Counted from the first letter of the stretch, positions 1-10,180 are shown. The stretch is DNA of 64,000 bases from Pohlia nutans (GCA_022496805.1 CM040102.1:19561955-19625954); one strand, 5' to 3'. Made by a program: numbers and translations. Notes: a model not told the origin generated them from the sequence alone.

Positions 1-1459
1 CATCCACTTTCAATTGGTGAAGGTCCATACCGCTTACCATGCCGCGTAGTGTCTTCACACTCTTGATGTTCAAATGGCCAAGTCGACGATGCCACAACGC
101 CAACTTGTCGTCCTTCAAGTTTGAATGCGCCAACGCCGCCGATTCCTTCGAATGCACCTTGGAGAACTTGATGTGGTACAAGCCCTCGTGTTCTTCAATG
201 ATGGCCACCTCATCTCGACTCGGTGACAACACATAACACCCCTTATCACTAAACTCAACCCTCAAGTGCTTTGCCACTAATTGCCTCACCGATAGTAAAT
301 TTGCCGTTAATTTGGGAACGTGGAGGACATCTTGGATAGTGATTGTCTTCACACGACCCCTCACCTCGGTGTCTACAACAATTTGGCCCTTGCCAACGGC
401 CTCAAGCACCGTATCATCTCCCAAAATCACTCTCCTTGGATTAATGAGAGCATACGAATGAAAACAAGTTTTATGTGGTGACATGTGGCTTGTAGCCCCC
501 GAATCAACAATCCAATCACTCGTACTACCATTGCACGATACATTGCTTGCCATGTTTGCATACTCATCACCAACCTCAATCCAATCACTCATGCTTGCAT
601 CACCCTCGATACCATCACTCATGCTTGCATCACCCTCGATGCCATCGCTCATGCTTGCCTCATATCTAGCCGTAAATGCGTACTCATCATCGTCACGAGT
701 TTTAGTGTTGTTTGCACTCTCCCCTTTCTCATCCCTCTTGCGTTTGAAGCAAAATTTGGCAATGTGGCCCTTCTTACCACAATAGAAGCACACCTTGTCG
801 CTTGAGCTCCCACCGCCTCCATTCTTGGATTGCTTCGCCACGAGTGCCGCTCCATCTTCTCGAGACTCGTTCTCCTTTCGCCGCGAAAGCTCGTGCAACA
901 ACCGTGAGGTCACATAGTCCAATGTGAGCTCCGTAATGGGTCTTGACTCCATCGCCACGATGAGGTACTCGTATGATGATGGAAGGCTCTCCAAAAGTGT
1001 CATCACGATGTCACCATCCGTAACCGACACGTCGCAACCGTTGAGTTGATCCGCGAGAGCTTTGACCTTGTTGATGTGCGCCAACATGTCATCTTCTTCA
1101 CCCATCTTGATGGTGAAGAACTTGCGCCTCAAAAACAAAATGTTGGCCAATGTTTTCGCTTCGTGAATGTTGCAAAGCTTGGACCATGCTTCCGCGGGTG
1201 TCTTGCACGAACGAATGTGCGCAAGTTGCGAATCCGCGAGGTTGAGTGCCAAAATGGCAAATGCCTTCTTCTCCCTCCTCGTGTACGCTTGCATGATCCT
1301 AGGATCCGTAGAAGAGAAAGGAGGTTCCTCACTACCCTCGACAATCTCCCACAACTCCTTCTCGGCCATCACCATCTCCATTTTGAACTTCCACAAGTGG
1401 AAATTCACCCCATCGAACTTGTCCACGACCTTGGGACCCTCACCCTCAAAAGATGCCAT
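1..1459 (-). CDS. Ty1/copia gag-pol polyprotein, N-terminal part (runs off left edge)
   Basis: Reading leftwards from an ATG at 1459, the frame is open to the window edge (about 486 codons, no stop). Domains in order: a UBN2/copia-type gag (starts MASFEGEGPKVVDKFDGVNF, with the WKFKMEMVMAEKELW stretch), a CCHC zinc knuckle near residues 223-236 (CFYCGKKGHIAKFC), an acidic linker with a three-fold ASMSD(G/W)IE repeat, the aspartic protease active site DSGATSHM near 320, and the GAG-pre-integrase region (LHVPKLTANLLSV, ending LALWHRRLGHLNIKSVKTL) at the edge. Integrase, RT and RNase H would lie outside the window. It packages and processes retrotransposon RNA in virus-like particles. The open frame suggests a fairly recent insertion. 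Family assignment is secure; whether the whole element is intact cannot be seen. Confidence 0.93.
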   Translation of the reverse strand, partial: MASFEGEGPKVVDKFDGVNFHLWKFKMEMVMAEKELWEIVEGSEEPPFSSTDPRIMQAYTRREKKAFAILALNLADSQLAHIRSCKTPAEAWSKLCNIHEAKTLANILFLRRKFFTIKMGEEDDMLAHINKVKALADQLNGCDVSVTDGDIVMTLLESLPSSYEYLIVAMESRPITELTLDYVTSRLLHELSRRKENESREDGAALVAKQSKNGGGGSSSDKVCFYCGKKGHIAKFCFKRKRDEKGESANNTKTRDDDEYAFTARYEASMSDGIEGDASMSDGIEGDASMSDWIEVGDEYANMASNVSCNGSTSDWIVDSGATSHMSPHKTCFHSYALINPRRVILGDDTVLEAVGKGQIVVDTEVRGRVKTITIQDVLHVPKLTANLLSVRQLVAKHLRVEFSDKGCYVLSPSRDEVAIIEEHEGLYHIKFSKVHSKESAALAHSNLKDDKLALWHRRLGHLNIKSVKTLRGMVSGMDLHQLKVD

Positions 1460-2600
1460 GATCCTCACTTACGTATGCCTCCCCACACAAATGAAACCTC
1501 AAACTCAAACACACAACTTTGTTTTTGTGATTTTTTTTTTTTTTGCTTTGATATTGCACCTTTGTGCACCCAATGGGTTTAAAACAACCCCAAACACTAG
1601 ATCAGCACTTTTGTGCTCCACACACGCCTCCCAACACTCAAATGTGAGAACCCTCACCCAAAAATGCAAAGAGGCTCACCAAAACCCCTCAAATCACTCA
1701 ATGGAGCTCAAAACAACTCCAAATGCTTCAATACGACGCCTTAGTGTCCCCAAACACTCAATGCACGTCAATGACACCTTTGTGTCCTTCAAGAGCACTC
1801 ACTCAATGCACATGAACTCACACAAGTCCCTCAAAACCCCAATCGCATTGAAATTGCTCAAAACCGCACCTTTGTGCACAAACTAGCTCCAAATGAAAAT
1901 TTGAGCACCCCAAGAGCATGAAACACATGCAACACCTCAAAGCAAGTGCCTAATCACTAGGATCAGATGGTAGACCCTCCACGAGAGTCTTCACACCTCA
2001 CAAATCACTTGCATTTACTCAAATGCTCACAATTGAACCAAACGAAGTTCCACTCGCAACGAAGAGATAGAAGAAAGAAAAGAAGGAGATCAAGGGAAGA
2101 AATTGACCAAAGAGAGTGCTCCAACATGTAACTTCAGCCCATGCACACCTCCAAGAAACACCAACGCTTCAACAAGCTCCAAAACCTCCAACAATGCTCC
2201 AAAACCGCCCGTTGCGCACCGACCTCAAAATACTTGCACAAATGCAATCTAATACTCATGAAACACACATGAGTGGGCCCATAACCTATTGAAGGTAGAG
2301 AAGATTGCACAAGGTACACACACAAACACAAGGAATGCGTAGAAAGAGATAATCTTTACTCAAAGGCCTTCCACCTTAAGTAGTGTACACTAGGAGGTCA
2401 CCATGGACAAACCATATGGGATAACTCATCACAAGGACACTCTAGAGATCAGCCCATGCCTAACTCCTCCTCCCACACACCATTATTTAGCACCCGTACG
2501 TCTTTGGCTTCTAGCAATACTACGTTGCATCAATTACCTCAATACATTGCACGGGCATAAACATTCAAAAGAGTACCTGGTATGATTCGGATCCCGGTTG
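1460..2600 (-). mobile_element. Probable 5' leader and 5' LTR of the copia element
   Basis: This stretch lies upstream of the copia gag start and contains no supportable gene. It is C/A-rich, with many short phrases such as CCTTTGTG and CTCCAAA. I looked for the usual primer-binding site (TGGTATCAGAGC on the minus strand) and LTR ends (TG...CA) and could not place either with confidence. The right limit near 2.58-2.60 kb is a guess based on where composition changes. The 3' LTR is outside the window, so the LTR cannot be defined by comparison. Confidence 0.4.
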
Positions 2601-2653
2601 TCATTGAATAGTTGCAGTCAACAGTTGTAGTAGTCATGTGTGAATACCGACTG

Positions 2654-2673
2654 TATCGGAGGATCCTCCGATA
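2654..2673. repeat. Perfect 20-bp palindrome, first copy
   Basis: TATCGGAGGATCCTCCGATA is its own reverse complement. It lies just upstream of the splice acceptor at 2751, so it sits in an intron or in the 5' flank of the FCP1-like gene. It is the first of about 18 copies between 2.6 and 10.8 kb. Confidence 0.9.
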
Positions 2674-2751
2674 GAGAGCGCGTGCTCATTTTTTAAGTTT
2701 GTATTCTACAGAACCTTTGAAAGTTGACTAACGAGGATGATACTCTTGCAG

Positions 2752-4161
2752 AGTTTCGTCGATGCGTTGGTGTCGATAATGACCGAGTCGAAAGTGAAAA
2801 GAATAGGCGAGACCGCTGATGCTCCTAAGATCCCCTTGCTACACGCGAACGACCAGGCTTTTCAAGTATGGGTGCATATTCAGGACGATTGGTTGGAGGG
2901 CCATCTTCCGGATTGTTTTGGCAAATACCCTCCGTTTAAGACAAGTATTGGGGAGGCGACGCCGAATGCAGCCTCAGGTGATCATGCCCTCGTACGTTCA
3001 TCTAAGAAGGCTGGTCCCCTTCCTTTGTCTGATTTTCAGCCGCTTTACGGATTGAGGGATTCCGAAATACTTGACCTTGCAGCGAGGGTGAAGTCCAAAC
3101 ATATCTCTGTAAAGTCTTCTAAGTCTAAGAGCCAGACGCCTTCGATGGACAGCTTAAAGGATGCAGCGGGTCTCGTGAAGGAGATCCGACTGATCAAGAA
3201 CGAGCTGATGTATTGGAAAGGCGATCATCCTCTCCCAAGCAAGGAGCAATCTTACGTCCCATATACGGATGCTGAGTACGACGCTCTTACTCAGTGGCTC
3301 CATATCACGGAAACGGAGATTAGTTTATGGCATGGCAGACTCAGTAAAACTGACGCTGGAAAGACCTTTTTCGAAAAGCGAGGACGAAACCTTAACAAGT
3401 CCAGTAACCCAAAGGATTGCCCGCAGCTCCTACACTCTCTTTGGGATGCACATGAAAGCAATACAGCAAATGTGGAGACGAGTCAGCGTAGTGCAGATGC
3501 CTTGTTTGAGAACTACTTCCACAAAGTTTTGGGAAGGGGCACAGGAAACATTGGCGATGTCCTCTATGATGTGGATGTAAAAGCATGGAGAGGGCAGGAG
3601 CGGAAAGTTGTTCTAGTCTGTCCCTTCATTGACAGAGAGCGCCAGATGCCTATCGATGTGGAACCTGCGTATTTGACCATGCTGCTTAGGTCCATGGAAA
3701 GCGGAGAGGGCGATTCTCGAATGGCCCATATTCCAGGAATTTTCATCGTTGCCGAGCAGGGATTCCTGTTTATCCACGAATACTTGAAATGGATAGCACA
3801 GAATTGGAAGTTACTTGTGTGGGACGTTGTGTCCGTCATCTACCTCTGTGCAGCCAACGACAAATTATGCGATACTGCTATGCACAAGACGACGCCACTA
3901 TATATAATGTTCTTGTTCGGGCAAGAGAGTGATCGGACACAATGGGCAAGATTTAGGCACTACTTCGGTGACGGAGTTCCAACACTTCTGCCGAATGTAA
4001 TTGACGCCGAGGACTTCCCAGATTCACCCCATCAGTTCCTTGACCCAGAGAAGGCCGATTTGAACATAGAGGCCATAGCGCTTGCTTTGGGATTTGTCTT
4101 CAATGATACAACAGTCCTCGTAAACATCGGTGGAGGTCCCACATTCACACATCTTGGGTTG
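2752..4161 (+). pseudogene. Exon A: unknown N-terminal domain of the FCP1-like gene
   Basis: This is 470 codons without a stop. An in-frame ATG at 2737 exists, but it lies inside a splice-acceptor context (TTGCAG at 2746-2751), so I prefer an acceptor at 2751. The protein is soluble-looking, with a Ser/Lys-rich segment (SVKSSKSKSQ) about a quarter of the way along. Its C-terminal part is hydrophobic and better ordered (VVLVCPFIDRE, RFRHYFGDGVPTLLPNVIDA) and ends in NIGGGPTFTHLGL. The GGGP loop could recall a nucleotide- or SAM-binding turn, but I cannot assign a family. Uninterrupted coding over 1.4 kb argues that this exon was under selection until recently. Confidence 0.55.
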
Positions 4162-4287
4162 GTACGTTTGATCCCCCTCTTATCCGTCCAGTTTTGTTAT
4201 AGATGAATTCGCTCATTACATCAGATGGTGCCCATTTGTTTCAATTTAGTTTTTACTCACTACGGAGTCATTGTGATGGGTTGATCC

Positions 4288-4401
4288 TATCAAAGGATCC
4301 CCCGATAGGATGTTGCTATCGGAGGATCCCCCGATAGGATGTTGTTATCGGAGGATCCCCCGATAGGATGTTGCTATCGGAGGATCCCCCGATAGGATGT
4401 C
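4288..4401 (+). repeat. Tandem array of the palindrome, 29-bp unit x4
   Basis: Four copies of TATCGGAGGATCCCCCGATA begin at 4288 (variant TATCAAAGG...), 4317, 4346 and 4375, spaced exactly 29 bp and linked by GGATGTTGC-type spacers. The array lies inside the intron 4162-4460. Confidence 0.9.
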
Positions 4402-4460
4402 GCCATGCCTTCTTTGATTTTTACTACGACATTATTTGACTGGCTTATTGCCTGTGACAG

Positions 4461-6280
4461 ACTCGGGGATCCAAAGTGCTGGAGGTGGTGGAAGATGAAG
4501 GACTAGTTCAATCAACCAAGAAGACTGCTGAGCTCATATGGGCTAGCCGAGACGTCGACAGTGTTCGTGATGATACGGACGAACCAGATAACAACGATTC
4601 GGATACGGATGAGGATATAGAAGAGCTCGACGCAGTAGCGGCGTCATCCGCTCAAGTTTCAGCAAAGAAGACTTTGTCCTTCGCTGGAGTTGTTTACTGT
4701 CCCCCTAAACAACTCAAGAAGCAGAAGGATAATATCCCTGCGTCTTCAGCTGAAGAAGAGCTTCAGAACGTGCCAGGTTCTTCAATTCAACGTGATGATG
4801 GGGCCGCTGAGAAGCCTTCAACGAAAGAGATGACAGTAGTTGTTCCCCAGATGGATTCTGCTAAGGAGAGCACAAAGAAGAAGTCGACAGATGGTCCTCC
4901 GTCTGGGGCTGAAGGAGTGCGTAGAGTGCAGCAGAAAGCAAGAGCGGATCGTGCGAGTGGGGCGGATTCTGGGACCGGGGCTGACGCACCGCGTGAAAAG
5001 AAGACGAAGTCGAACCCTGGGCTGCGGCTCAAGCTCCTGAAGCTGAGACTGAGACTAAGACGAAGAAGAAGTCGAACCCTGGGACTGAGGCTCAGGCTTC
5101 TGAGGCTGGGCCTGAGCCTAAGAAGAAGAAGACGAAGTCGAACCCTGGGACTGAGGTTCAGGCTCCTGAGGCTGGGCCTGAGCCTAAGAAGCAGAAGACG
5201 AAGTCGAACCCTGGGACTGAGGCTCAGGCTCCTGAGGCTGGGCCTGAGCCTAAGAAGAAGAAGACGAAGTCGAACCCTGGGACTGAGGCTCAGGCTTCTG
5301 AGGCTGGGCCTGAGCCTAAGAAGCAGAAGACGAAGTCGAACCCTGGGACTGAGGCTCAGGCTCCTGAGGCTGGGCCTGAGACTAAGAAGAAGAAGACGAA
5401 ATCGAAGAACAAGCGGAAGCCGACGAGTGATGAGACTGCAGATGTCGAGTTGATTGATCTTGATGCCATACCGCCGATCGGCTGCGAAGATGAGATTGAG
5501 GGTGATGTCGTGGGAGCTGACACAGGAGGAGATCAGCACATCACGGGTGGGGGTGAGGATGAGGGTGATGACATATTAAGGGGACATCGTAGCTCACTTG
5601 ATACCGATCCGAAATTCGCTACGCAGATTGCCGATCTTGATAGGCAACTAGACGAGGGGCCCAATGTATGTGTCAGCAGTGGTGGGCAGGATGAGCGTGG
5701 GCAAGATGAGGGTGGGCAGGATGTGGCTGCGCAGGTTGGGGGTGCGCACGATGAGCGTGAGCAGGATGAGGGTGAGCAGGTTGGGGGTGCACATGATGAG
5801 GACCTCGAGGCAGACCCAAAGGAAGGGCAGGATGAGGGTGCGCAAGTTGGGGGTGCGCAGGATGAGGACCTCGAGGCAGAACCAAATGAAGGGCAGGATG
5901 AGGGTAGGCAGGGTGAGGGTGGGCAAGATTGGGGTGCGCAGGATGAGGACCTCGAGGCAGAACCAAATGAAGGGCAGGATGAGGGTGGGCAGGGTGAGGG
6001 TGGGCAGGGTGAGGGTGGGTAGGATGGGGTTGTGCAAGGTGGAGGTGTGCAAGCTGAGGGTGCGCAAGATGAGCGTGAGCAGGATGAGGCTATGCAGGTT
6101 GGGGGTCCGCAGGATGAGGACCTTGAGGCAGACCCAAACGAAGGGCAAACTGAATGTCAGGATCAGATCATGGGCACAGGACTGGACGAGGAGGGTGGCG
6201 TGAGCTCTGTTGGAGGATCCTCTGATGGTGGCATGGGCACAAAGGATTACACGGGTCCTGGTCATGATTATGAGGGCAAG
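4461..6280 (+). pseudogene. Exon B: acidic and repeat-rich linker of the FCP1-like gene, broken
   Basis: It begins after the acceptor CCTGTGACAG and ends at AAG|GTAGGT. It starts with an acidic segment (DDTDEPDNNDSDTDEDIEEL). A 66-bp tandem repeat follows (anchors at 5009, 5071, 5137, 5203, 5269, 5335), encoding KKKKTKSNPGTEAQAPEAGP-type units. The first unit is 4 bp short, so the frame shifts near 5026 and the upstream frame reads Arg/Leu-rich nonsense. From about 5690 a 15-bp minisatellite encodes GQDEG-type units with DEDLEAEPNE spacers. TAG at 6020 sits where neighbouring units have CAG. Sequence continues in frame beyond it to KDYTGPGHDYEGK. Disordered linkers of this kind often join domains in nuclear proteins, but function is not inferable. 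Confidence 0.55.
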
Positions 6281-6583
6281 GTAGGTCATAACTAGCAGTT
6301 ACCGATACATTTAGGCGTGACTTGTAAATTGCGGGTGGACAGGTCTATTGTGTGATGCACATGCATGTTTTCCCCATCATGCAGGCGTCCAATACTGATA
6401 TGTAGGCAGCATGTACAGTAAATGAATCTTTCGAACACTACAGTGTAAGTAATGCATGTAAATTACTTAAGTTTACTTGCGAACAAGATAAGAGAATTCT
6501 AATAATTCTGTCATTGTCTTCCCTAAGTAAACGTTTAATATTGCATTGACGAAAGTATACTCTAGGATGCAGTTAATGTGTTC

Positions 6584-6603
6584 TATCGGGGGATCCCCCG
6601 ATA
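6584..6603. repeat. Perfect 20-bp palindrome in intron 6281-6663
   Basis: TATCGGGGGATCCCCCGATA, a perfect inverted repeat with a BamHI core, is present once in this intron. The rest of the intron is AT-rich and otherwise featureless. Confidence 0.9.
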
Positions 6604-6663
6604 ATATGCGATGCCTAATGCTTTGGATGATATCTTGAATCCTCTAGTCTGTGGTCCTTTCAG

Positions 6664-7327
6664 GGGACAGAAGTATCCAACAACCAGTATGTCTCCAACG
6701 ATCCACGGTTCCTCTGATCAAAGGAGTATTTCCCGGTGTCAAAGAGGAGTAACATCCCATTTATAAATCCAAGGTGGACTCCTCAATTGACCGATGAATG
6801 TTCCTACTCGCAGATGCAGGGATCAGGGTTTATGGAGCAGCAGCCTGAGTATCTGAATGAGGCCTCCGATGATCTTAGGAACAGGCAGAACGCAGCTAGC
6901 ATATTAGCCAGTGTAAGGAAGGCGCGCCCATCACTTCTTGACTTCAATTCTGTTGGACCTACTGTAGTCCAAGGTGGTAGAAGTGTGGTGACTCGAGTGT
7001 TCCGGACCGAGGGTGGCAACAGGGTTATGAAGACTGCGCGATTTGTGGCATGTGCAACACCCCAATCACAGGAACCACTAGAGTGCGTCAGTCTCTCTGG
7101 TGGATATGAGTTTCCTCGTGGCGATGCGGAGGAGTCCAACATAAGCGAGGCAATGACGGCATTGGCAGCTCTTACGCCAGATGTTGTCCCCACTCCACAG
7201 GTTCACTTATCGACACAGGCTTCACCAAGTCAAGCCGTGCAAGTCGGTGTCCCAAACTACGGTAAAGACATGGAGGCCATTATTGAGGATGCGGCTACTG
7301 ATCTCCATGCATTGAGTCCAAAAAAAG
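6664..7327 (+). pseudogene. Exon C: linker exon of the FCP1-like gene, with internal TGA
   Basis: Starts after TCCTTTCAG and ends AAAAAAAG|GTACTA in phase 1. The frame from the preceding exon runs GTEVSNNQYVSNDPRFL, then TGA at 6715-6717, then SKEYFPVSKRSNIPFINPRW and on for 200 codons. The TGA is one C-to-T change from CGA. The rest has no recognisable domain; it is polar, with an alanine-rich helix (EAMTALAAL) and a C-terminal helix (AIIEDAATDLHAL). The phase-1 end pairs exactly with the phase of exon D. Confidence 0.5.
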
Positions 7328-7547
7328 GTACTAGTCAATAGTGTTATAGTGGGTAGTGACTAGTGAGTTAATCTGTACCCGAACTGTTGATGTGGTTTGA
7401 AGACACCATTGACAGTTCATATGACTGTTTAATTTTAAGAAATTCATCGGACGTAGTCATTCTCTTTCTTTATGTCTAACACGGAATGTCTCATCGTATG
7501 TGAGTCCATCTGTTCAATGAATATGCAGAACCCATTGTACAATGCTC

Positions 7548-7567
7548 TATCGGGGGATCCCCCGATA
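7548..7567. repeat. Perfect 20-bp palindrome in intron 7328-7663
   Basis: A second exact TATCGGGGGATCCCCCGATA. It is the only copy in this intron and lies about 95 bp upstream of the acceptor TTTTTCGCAG. Confidence 0.9.
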
Positions 7568-7663
7568 CGGAATTTTTACTCTACAAGCCATCCACGGAGT
7601 TTGCGGGATGGGTCCCATAATTACCTAGCGTAGTCCTGACTCATGTGCACTGGTTTTTCGCAG

Positions 7664-8313
7664 TGACGGCGAAGACGGCCGTTCCTAATACGCGGACATT
7701 GCGGAGTCAAAAGGTACATCCTACGTACTCAGTTGTGCTTGATTTGAATGGCCTATTAGTTCACAGGGTTTGGAAAAAGGAAACCGAATACAGGCTTGGC
7801 TACGTAGAGTTCTTAAACTGGCTGCATGAGATTGTTCATTCTATCACAATTTGGAGTGCGGCACAAACGAAGAAGGTTGATTACATGGTAAAACACCTTA
7901 TCTGGAATACTAGATTAGAGAGGGGTAAAATTCATGTAATGAGTCAAGAAGCGTGTACAGTGTCATCGGCAAAACGTCAGAGCAATCCACATAAGCCATA
8001 CTTCTTGAAGGATGTTCAGAAGGTCGCAAGGCAATCTGGACTAGAGAGCACGGACTATATCCTACTTATTGATGACAGCCCAGAGAAATTTTTTTTGAAT
8101 TCTGAATTCCAAGCCATTCACCCTTCCACGTGGTCTGGAGACGTTCAGGACAAGTTCCTTAATACCGTCCTAAAGCCTTGGCTGGAAGGCCTCTTCTCGT
8201 CTGCCCAGGTTGTGCCAACCTATGTGGAAGCCAACCCCCTGCCCGGCGGTCAGAGTCCCATAGGAAAGGACAGCCCGTTAGCCCAACACATCCTTGGAGG
8301 GATAGCATCTTAG
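7664..8313 (+). pseudogene. Exon D: first FCP1/NIF-like HAD phosphatase domain
   Basis: Joined to exon C in phase 1, this exon encodes an FCP1/SCP-type (NIF, HAD superfamily) fold. The nucleophile loop reads VVLDLNGLLVH: the first Asp is kept, but the second Asp of the family's DxDG signature is Asn. Later motifs follow in order: the threonine/serine strand (HSITIWSAAQTKKV), a lysine region (NPHKPYFLKDVQKV) and the metal-binding acidic pair (YILLIDDSPEKF). Active family members remove phosphate from Ser/Thr, classically on RNA polymerase II CTD. Loss of the general acid suggests weak or no catalysis. The exon ends GCATCTTAG|GTTAGT: the stop TAG abuts a near-perfect donor, and exon E begins in the matching phase, so the stop looks like a mutated CAG or AAG. 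Confidence 0.7.
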
Positions 8314-9369
8314 GTTAGTTTAAATTTTCAGGAACATCACAAATAACTGTGCATAGACTTCCTTCCGGGATACTCTGTCCTAGAAGATTTTACTTTTCAT
8401 GACACATTTGTTTGTTTATAGCTACCGAATTTATGTTTTGTTTGATGACTTGTGATATGGTTCATTGGTTGCTATCGGAGGATCCCCCGTTAGAATCCCA
8501 CGTGGGGGGGGGGGGGGGGGGAACGCACATTACAAACAATGCCCATAGACTTCCTTCCGGGATACTCTTTTCAAGCAGATTTTACTTTTCATGACACATT
8601 ATTTTGTTTGTTTCTAGCCTTAGAGTTGATGTGTTGTTTGATGTGATATTGGTCATTGGTTCATATCGGAGGATCCCTCGTTAGAGTCCCATGGGGGAAG
8701 ACAGCACGTTACTCACTTACTCCCATCACGTCTTCAATTGGATTGCATCTTAGGTTGAACATACATTACAATCACTGCTCATTGTCTTCGTTCCGGGTAA
8801 TTTCTAGCCTTATAGTTCACGTGTTGGTTGATGTGATATGGGTCATTGGTCCCTATCGGAGGATCCCCCGTTAGGGAAGACAATACATTACTACAATCAC
8901 GTCCTCATTGGGATAGCATCTTAGGTTGAACATACATTACAATCATTGTTCATAGACACCCTCATCCGGGATACTCCCTTCCAGGAATGTTAACTACTGA
9001 TGACAGATTTGATTGTTTGTAGCCTTGTAACTAAGTGAATGATTTGTATTTAGATGTAATGTGGGTCATTGGTTCCTTTCGGGGGATCCCCCGTCAGCGT
9101 TCTATGGGGAAGGACAACACATTATTTAGCCCAAACACATTCATTGGCGAATGGAAACTTAAGCATTCTAGATTGTTACCGATGTTACTGAACATCACAG
9201 ATTCACAATATCCGTGCATAAACTTCCTTCCCGGATACTCCTTTAATTATATGTTTACGACACATTTCTTACTTTGTAGCTTTTTTCTTTATTTGTTGTT
9301 GGATGTGTTTATTGGTTCCTATCGGAGGATCCCCCGTTGATGTGTGTAGTGTTGTTTTTCATTATGCAG
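8265..9369 (+). repeat. Degenerate tandem array (about 190-240 bp units) carrying five palindromes
   Basis: Units repeat the phrases GCATCTTAGGTT, CTTCCTTCCGGGATACTC, a T-rich stretch ending in TAGCC, TGATGTGATATGGGTCATTGGT and then the palindrome core (starts 8473, 8664, 8854, 9077, 9320; spacings 191, 190, 223, 243). The right half of the palindrome has decayed to CCGTTA in most units. The first unit overlaps the coding end of exon D, so this intron seems to have grown by duplicating the exon-intron boundary. A G run of 18 or more is at about 8505-8522. Confidence 0.75.
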
Positions 9370-10089
9370 CACTTGGTGGGAAAGCTCAAGGACAATGCGG
9401 TGGATGAGGTCAAGGAGGATGTGGGCAGTAACGTGAAGATGGTGATCGTTCTATCAGTGAATGGATTGCTATGTTATGAGGAATACGACAAGTTCACGCC
9501 ACCCCCTTTTAATCCGAACAACATTAAAGTTCGACCTGGGCTAATACAATTCTTTCGTCTTTTGTTTCAATACTTCCATGTTGGAATTTGGTCTTGCATG
9601 CTTCCAATCCGTCTAAAAAAGGTCATGGAATATATCCTACCTGAAGACATGAGGAGGCAATTGTTATTTGTAAACGGAAGGAACAAGTGTGGGCAACCGG
9701 GGAGCTATCCGTATTGCTTTAAGAAGCTCAATGATCTCCTACGCCAACGAAATGCAAAGGAGTACTGTTTACCAGATAAAGTTCTCATGGTAGACGATTG
9801 TAGGCACAGGAATGTATATAATGGTGACTTCGCATGTTACTTTCCTATTTCATGGATGGGGGAGAGGTCGCTACCCAATCCACGTAATGTTATCCCCAAT
9901 ATCTGCACCGCATTACTTCCTTTCATCTTTGACCTTCGAAGATATAGCTCAGTGAGAAGATTTCTTGAGGAGAATGAGTTCGATGGAAAATTCAAGCGGA
10001 AGTTCTTAAAGCCGTGGCACATTAAGCAAGTTTGCATTAGGTCTGATCATTTAGTTGGACTCCCTGTACATGATGTGAAGAATGGTTGA
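9370..10089 (+). pseudogene. Exon E: second, more degenerate FCP1-like domain and C-terminus
   Basis: Follows the acceptor TTCATTATGCAG and is open for 239 codons to TGA at 10087. The nucleophile loop reads VIVLSVNGLLCYE: both catalytic aspartates of DxDG are replaced (Ser and Asn), while the distal acidic pair remains (VLMVDDCRHRN). The fold is otherwise recognisable: VRPGLIQFFRLLFQYFHVGI, a cap segment with RNKCGQPGSYPYCFKKL, and a C-terminal helix. It is a paralogous repeat of the exon D domain. It should be catalytically dead and could only act as a scaffold. It could be read as a separate gene, but no start codon or promoter is evident just upstream. Confidence 0.65.
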
Positions 10090-10135
10090 TGCAGCCTTGA
10101 GTGCAGCGTTGTACATTGTATGATTCACTCTGTGT

Positions 10136-10141
10136 AATAAA
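10136..10141 (+). terminator. Poly(A) signal of the FCP1-like gene
   Basis: AATAAA lies about 47 bp past the TGA, in TGTGTAATAAAAGATTG, and marks the likely 3' end of this transcription unit. Confidence 0.6.
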
Positions 10142-10180
10142 AGATTGTTCCATATATTTTATCTACCTCCGGGCTACTTC

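Larger units (their letters stand above)
2752..10089 (+). pseudogene. Decayed multi-exon gene with two FCP1/NIF-like phosphatase domains
   Basis: Five exons can be joined with matching splice phases: 2752-4161, 4461-6280, 6664-7327, 7664-8313 and 9370-10089. Introns have GT...AG ends (donors GTACGT, GTAGGT, GTACTA, GTTAGT). The product would hold an unknown N-terminal domain, Lys/Pro/Glu repeats, Gly/Gln/Glu/Asp repeats, a linker domain and two FCP1-like HAD domains. Four lesions break it: a frameshift in the 66-bp repeats near 5026, TAG at 6020, TGA at 6715 and TAG at 8311, the last codon of an exon. Each stop is one C-to-T change from a sense codon. A poly(A) signal follows the last exon. 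The 5' end is missing: 2751 is a splice acceptor (branch-like CTAAC, then CTCTTGCAG), so an upstream exon should exist. It could instead be two genes meeting at 8.3-9.4 kb, but the shared phase argues for one. Confidence 0.6.

Noticed and set aside
1950..1980. Copia primer-binding site near GGATCAGATGGTAG
   Set aside because: It does not match the usual initiator-Met tRNA complement well enough, and no LTR edge is next to it.
4288..4401. CRISPR-like array
   Set aside because: Regular 29-bp spacing, but the spacers are near-identical and the host is a eukaryote; this is a tandem palindrome repeat.
5648..6289. Minus-strand Leu/Ile/Thr- or His/Pro-rich proteins
   Set aside because: Shadow frames of the GQDEG minisatellite.
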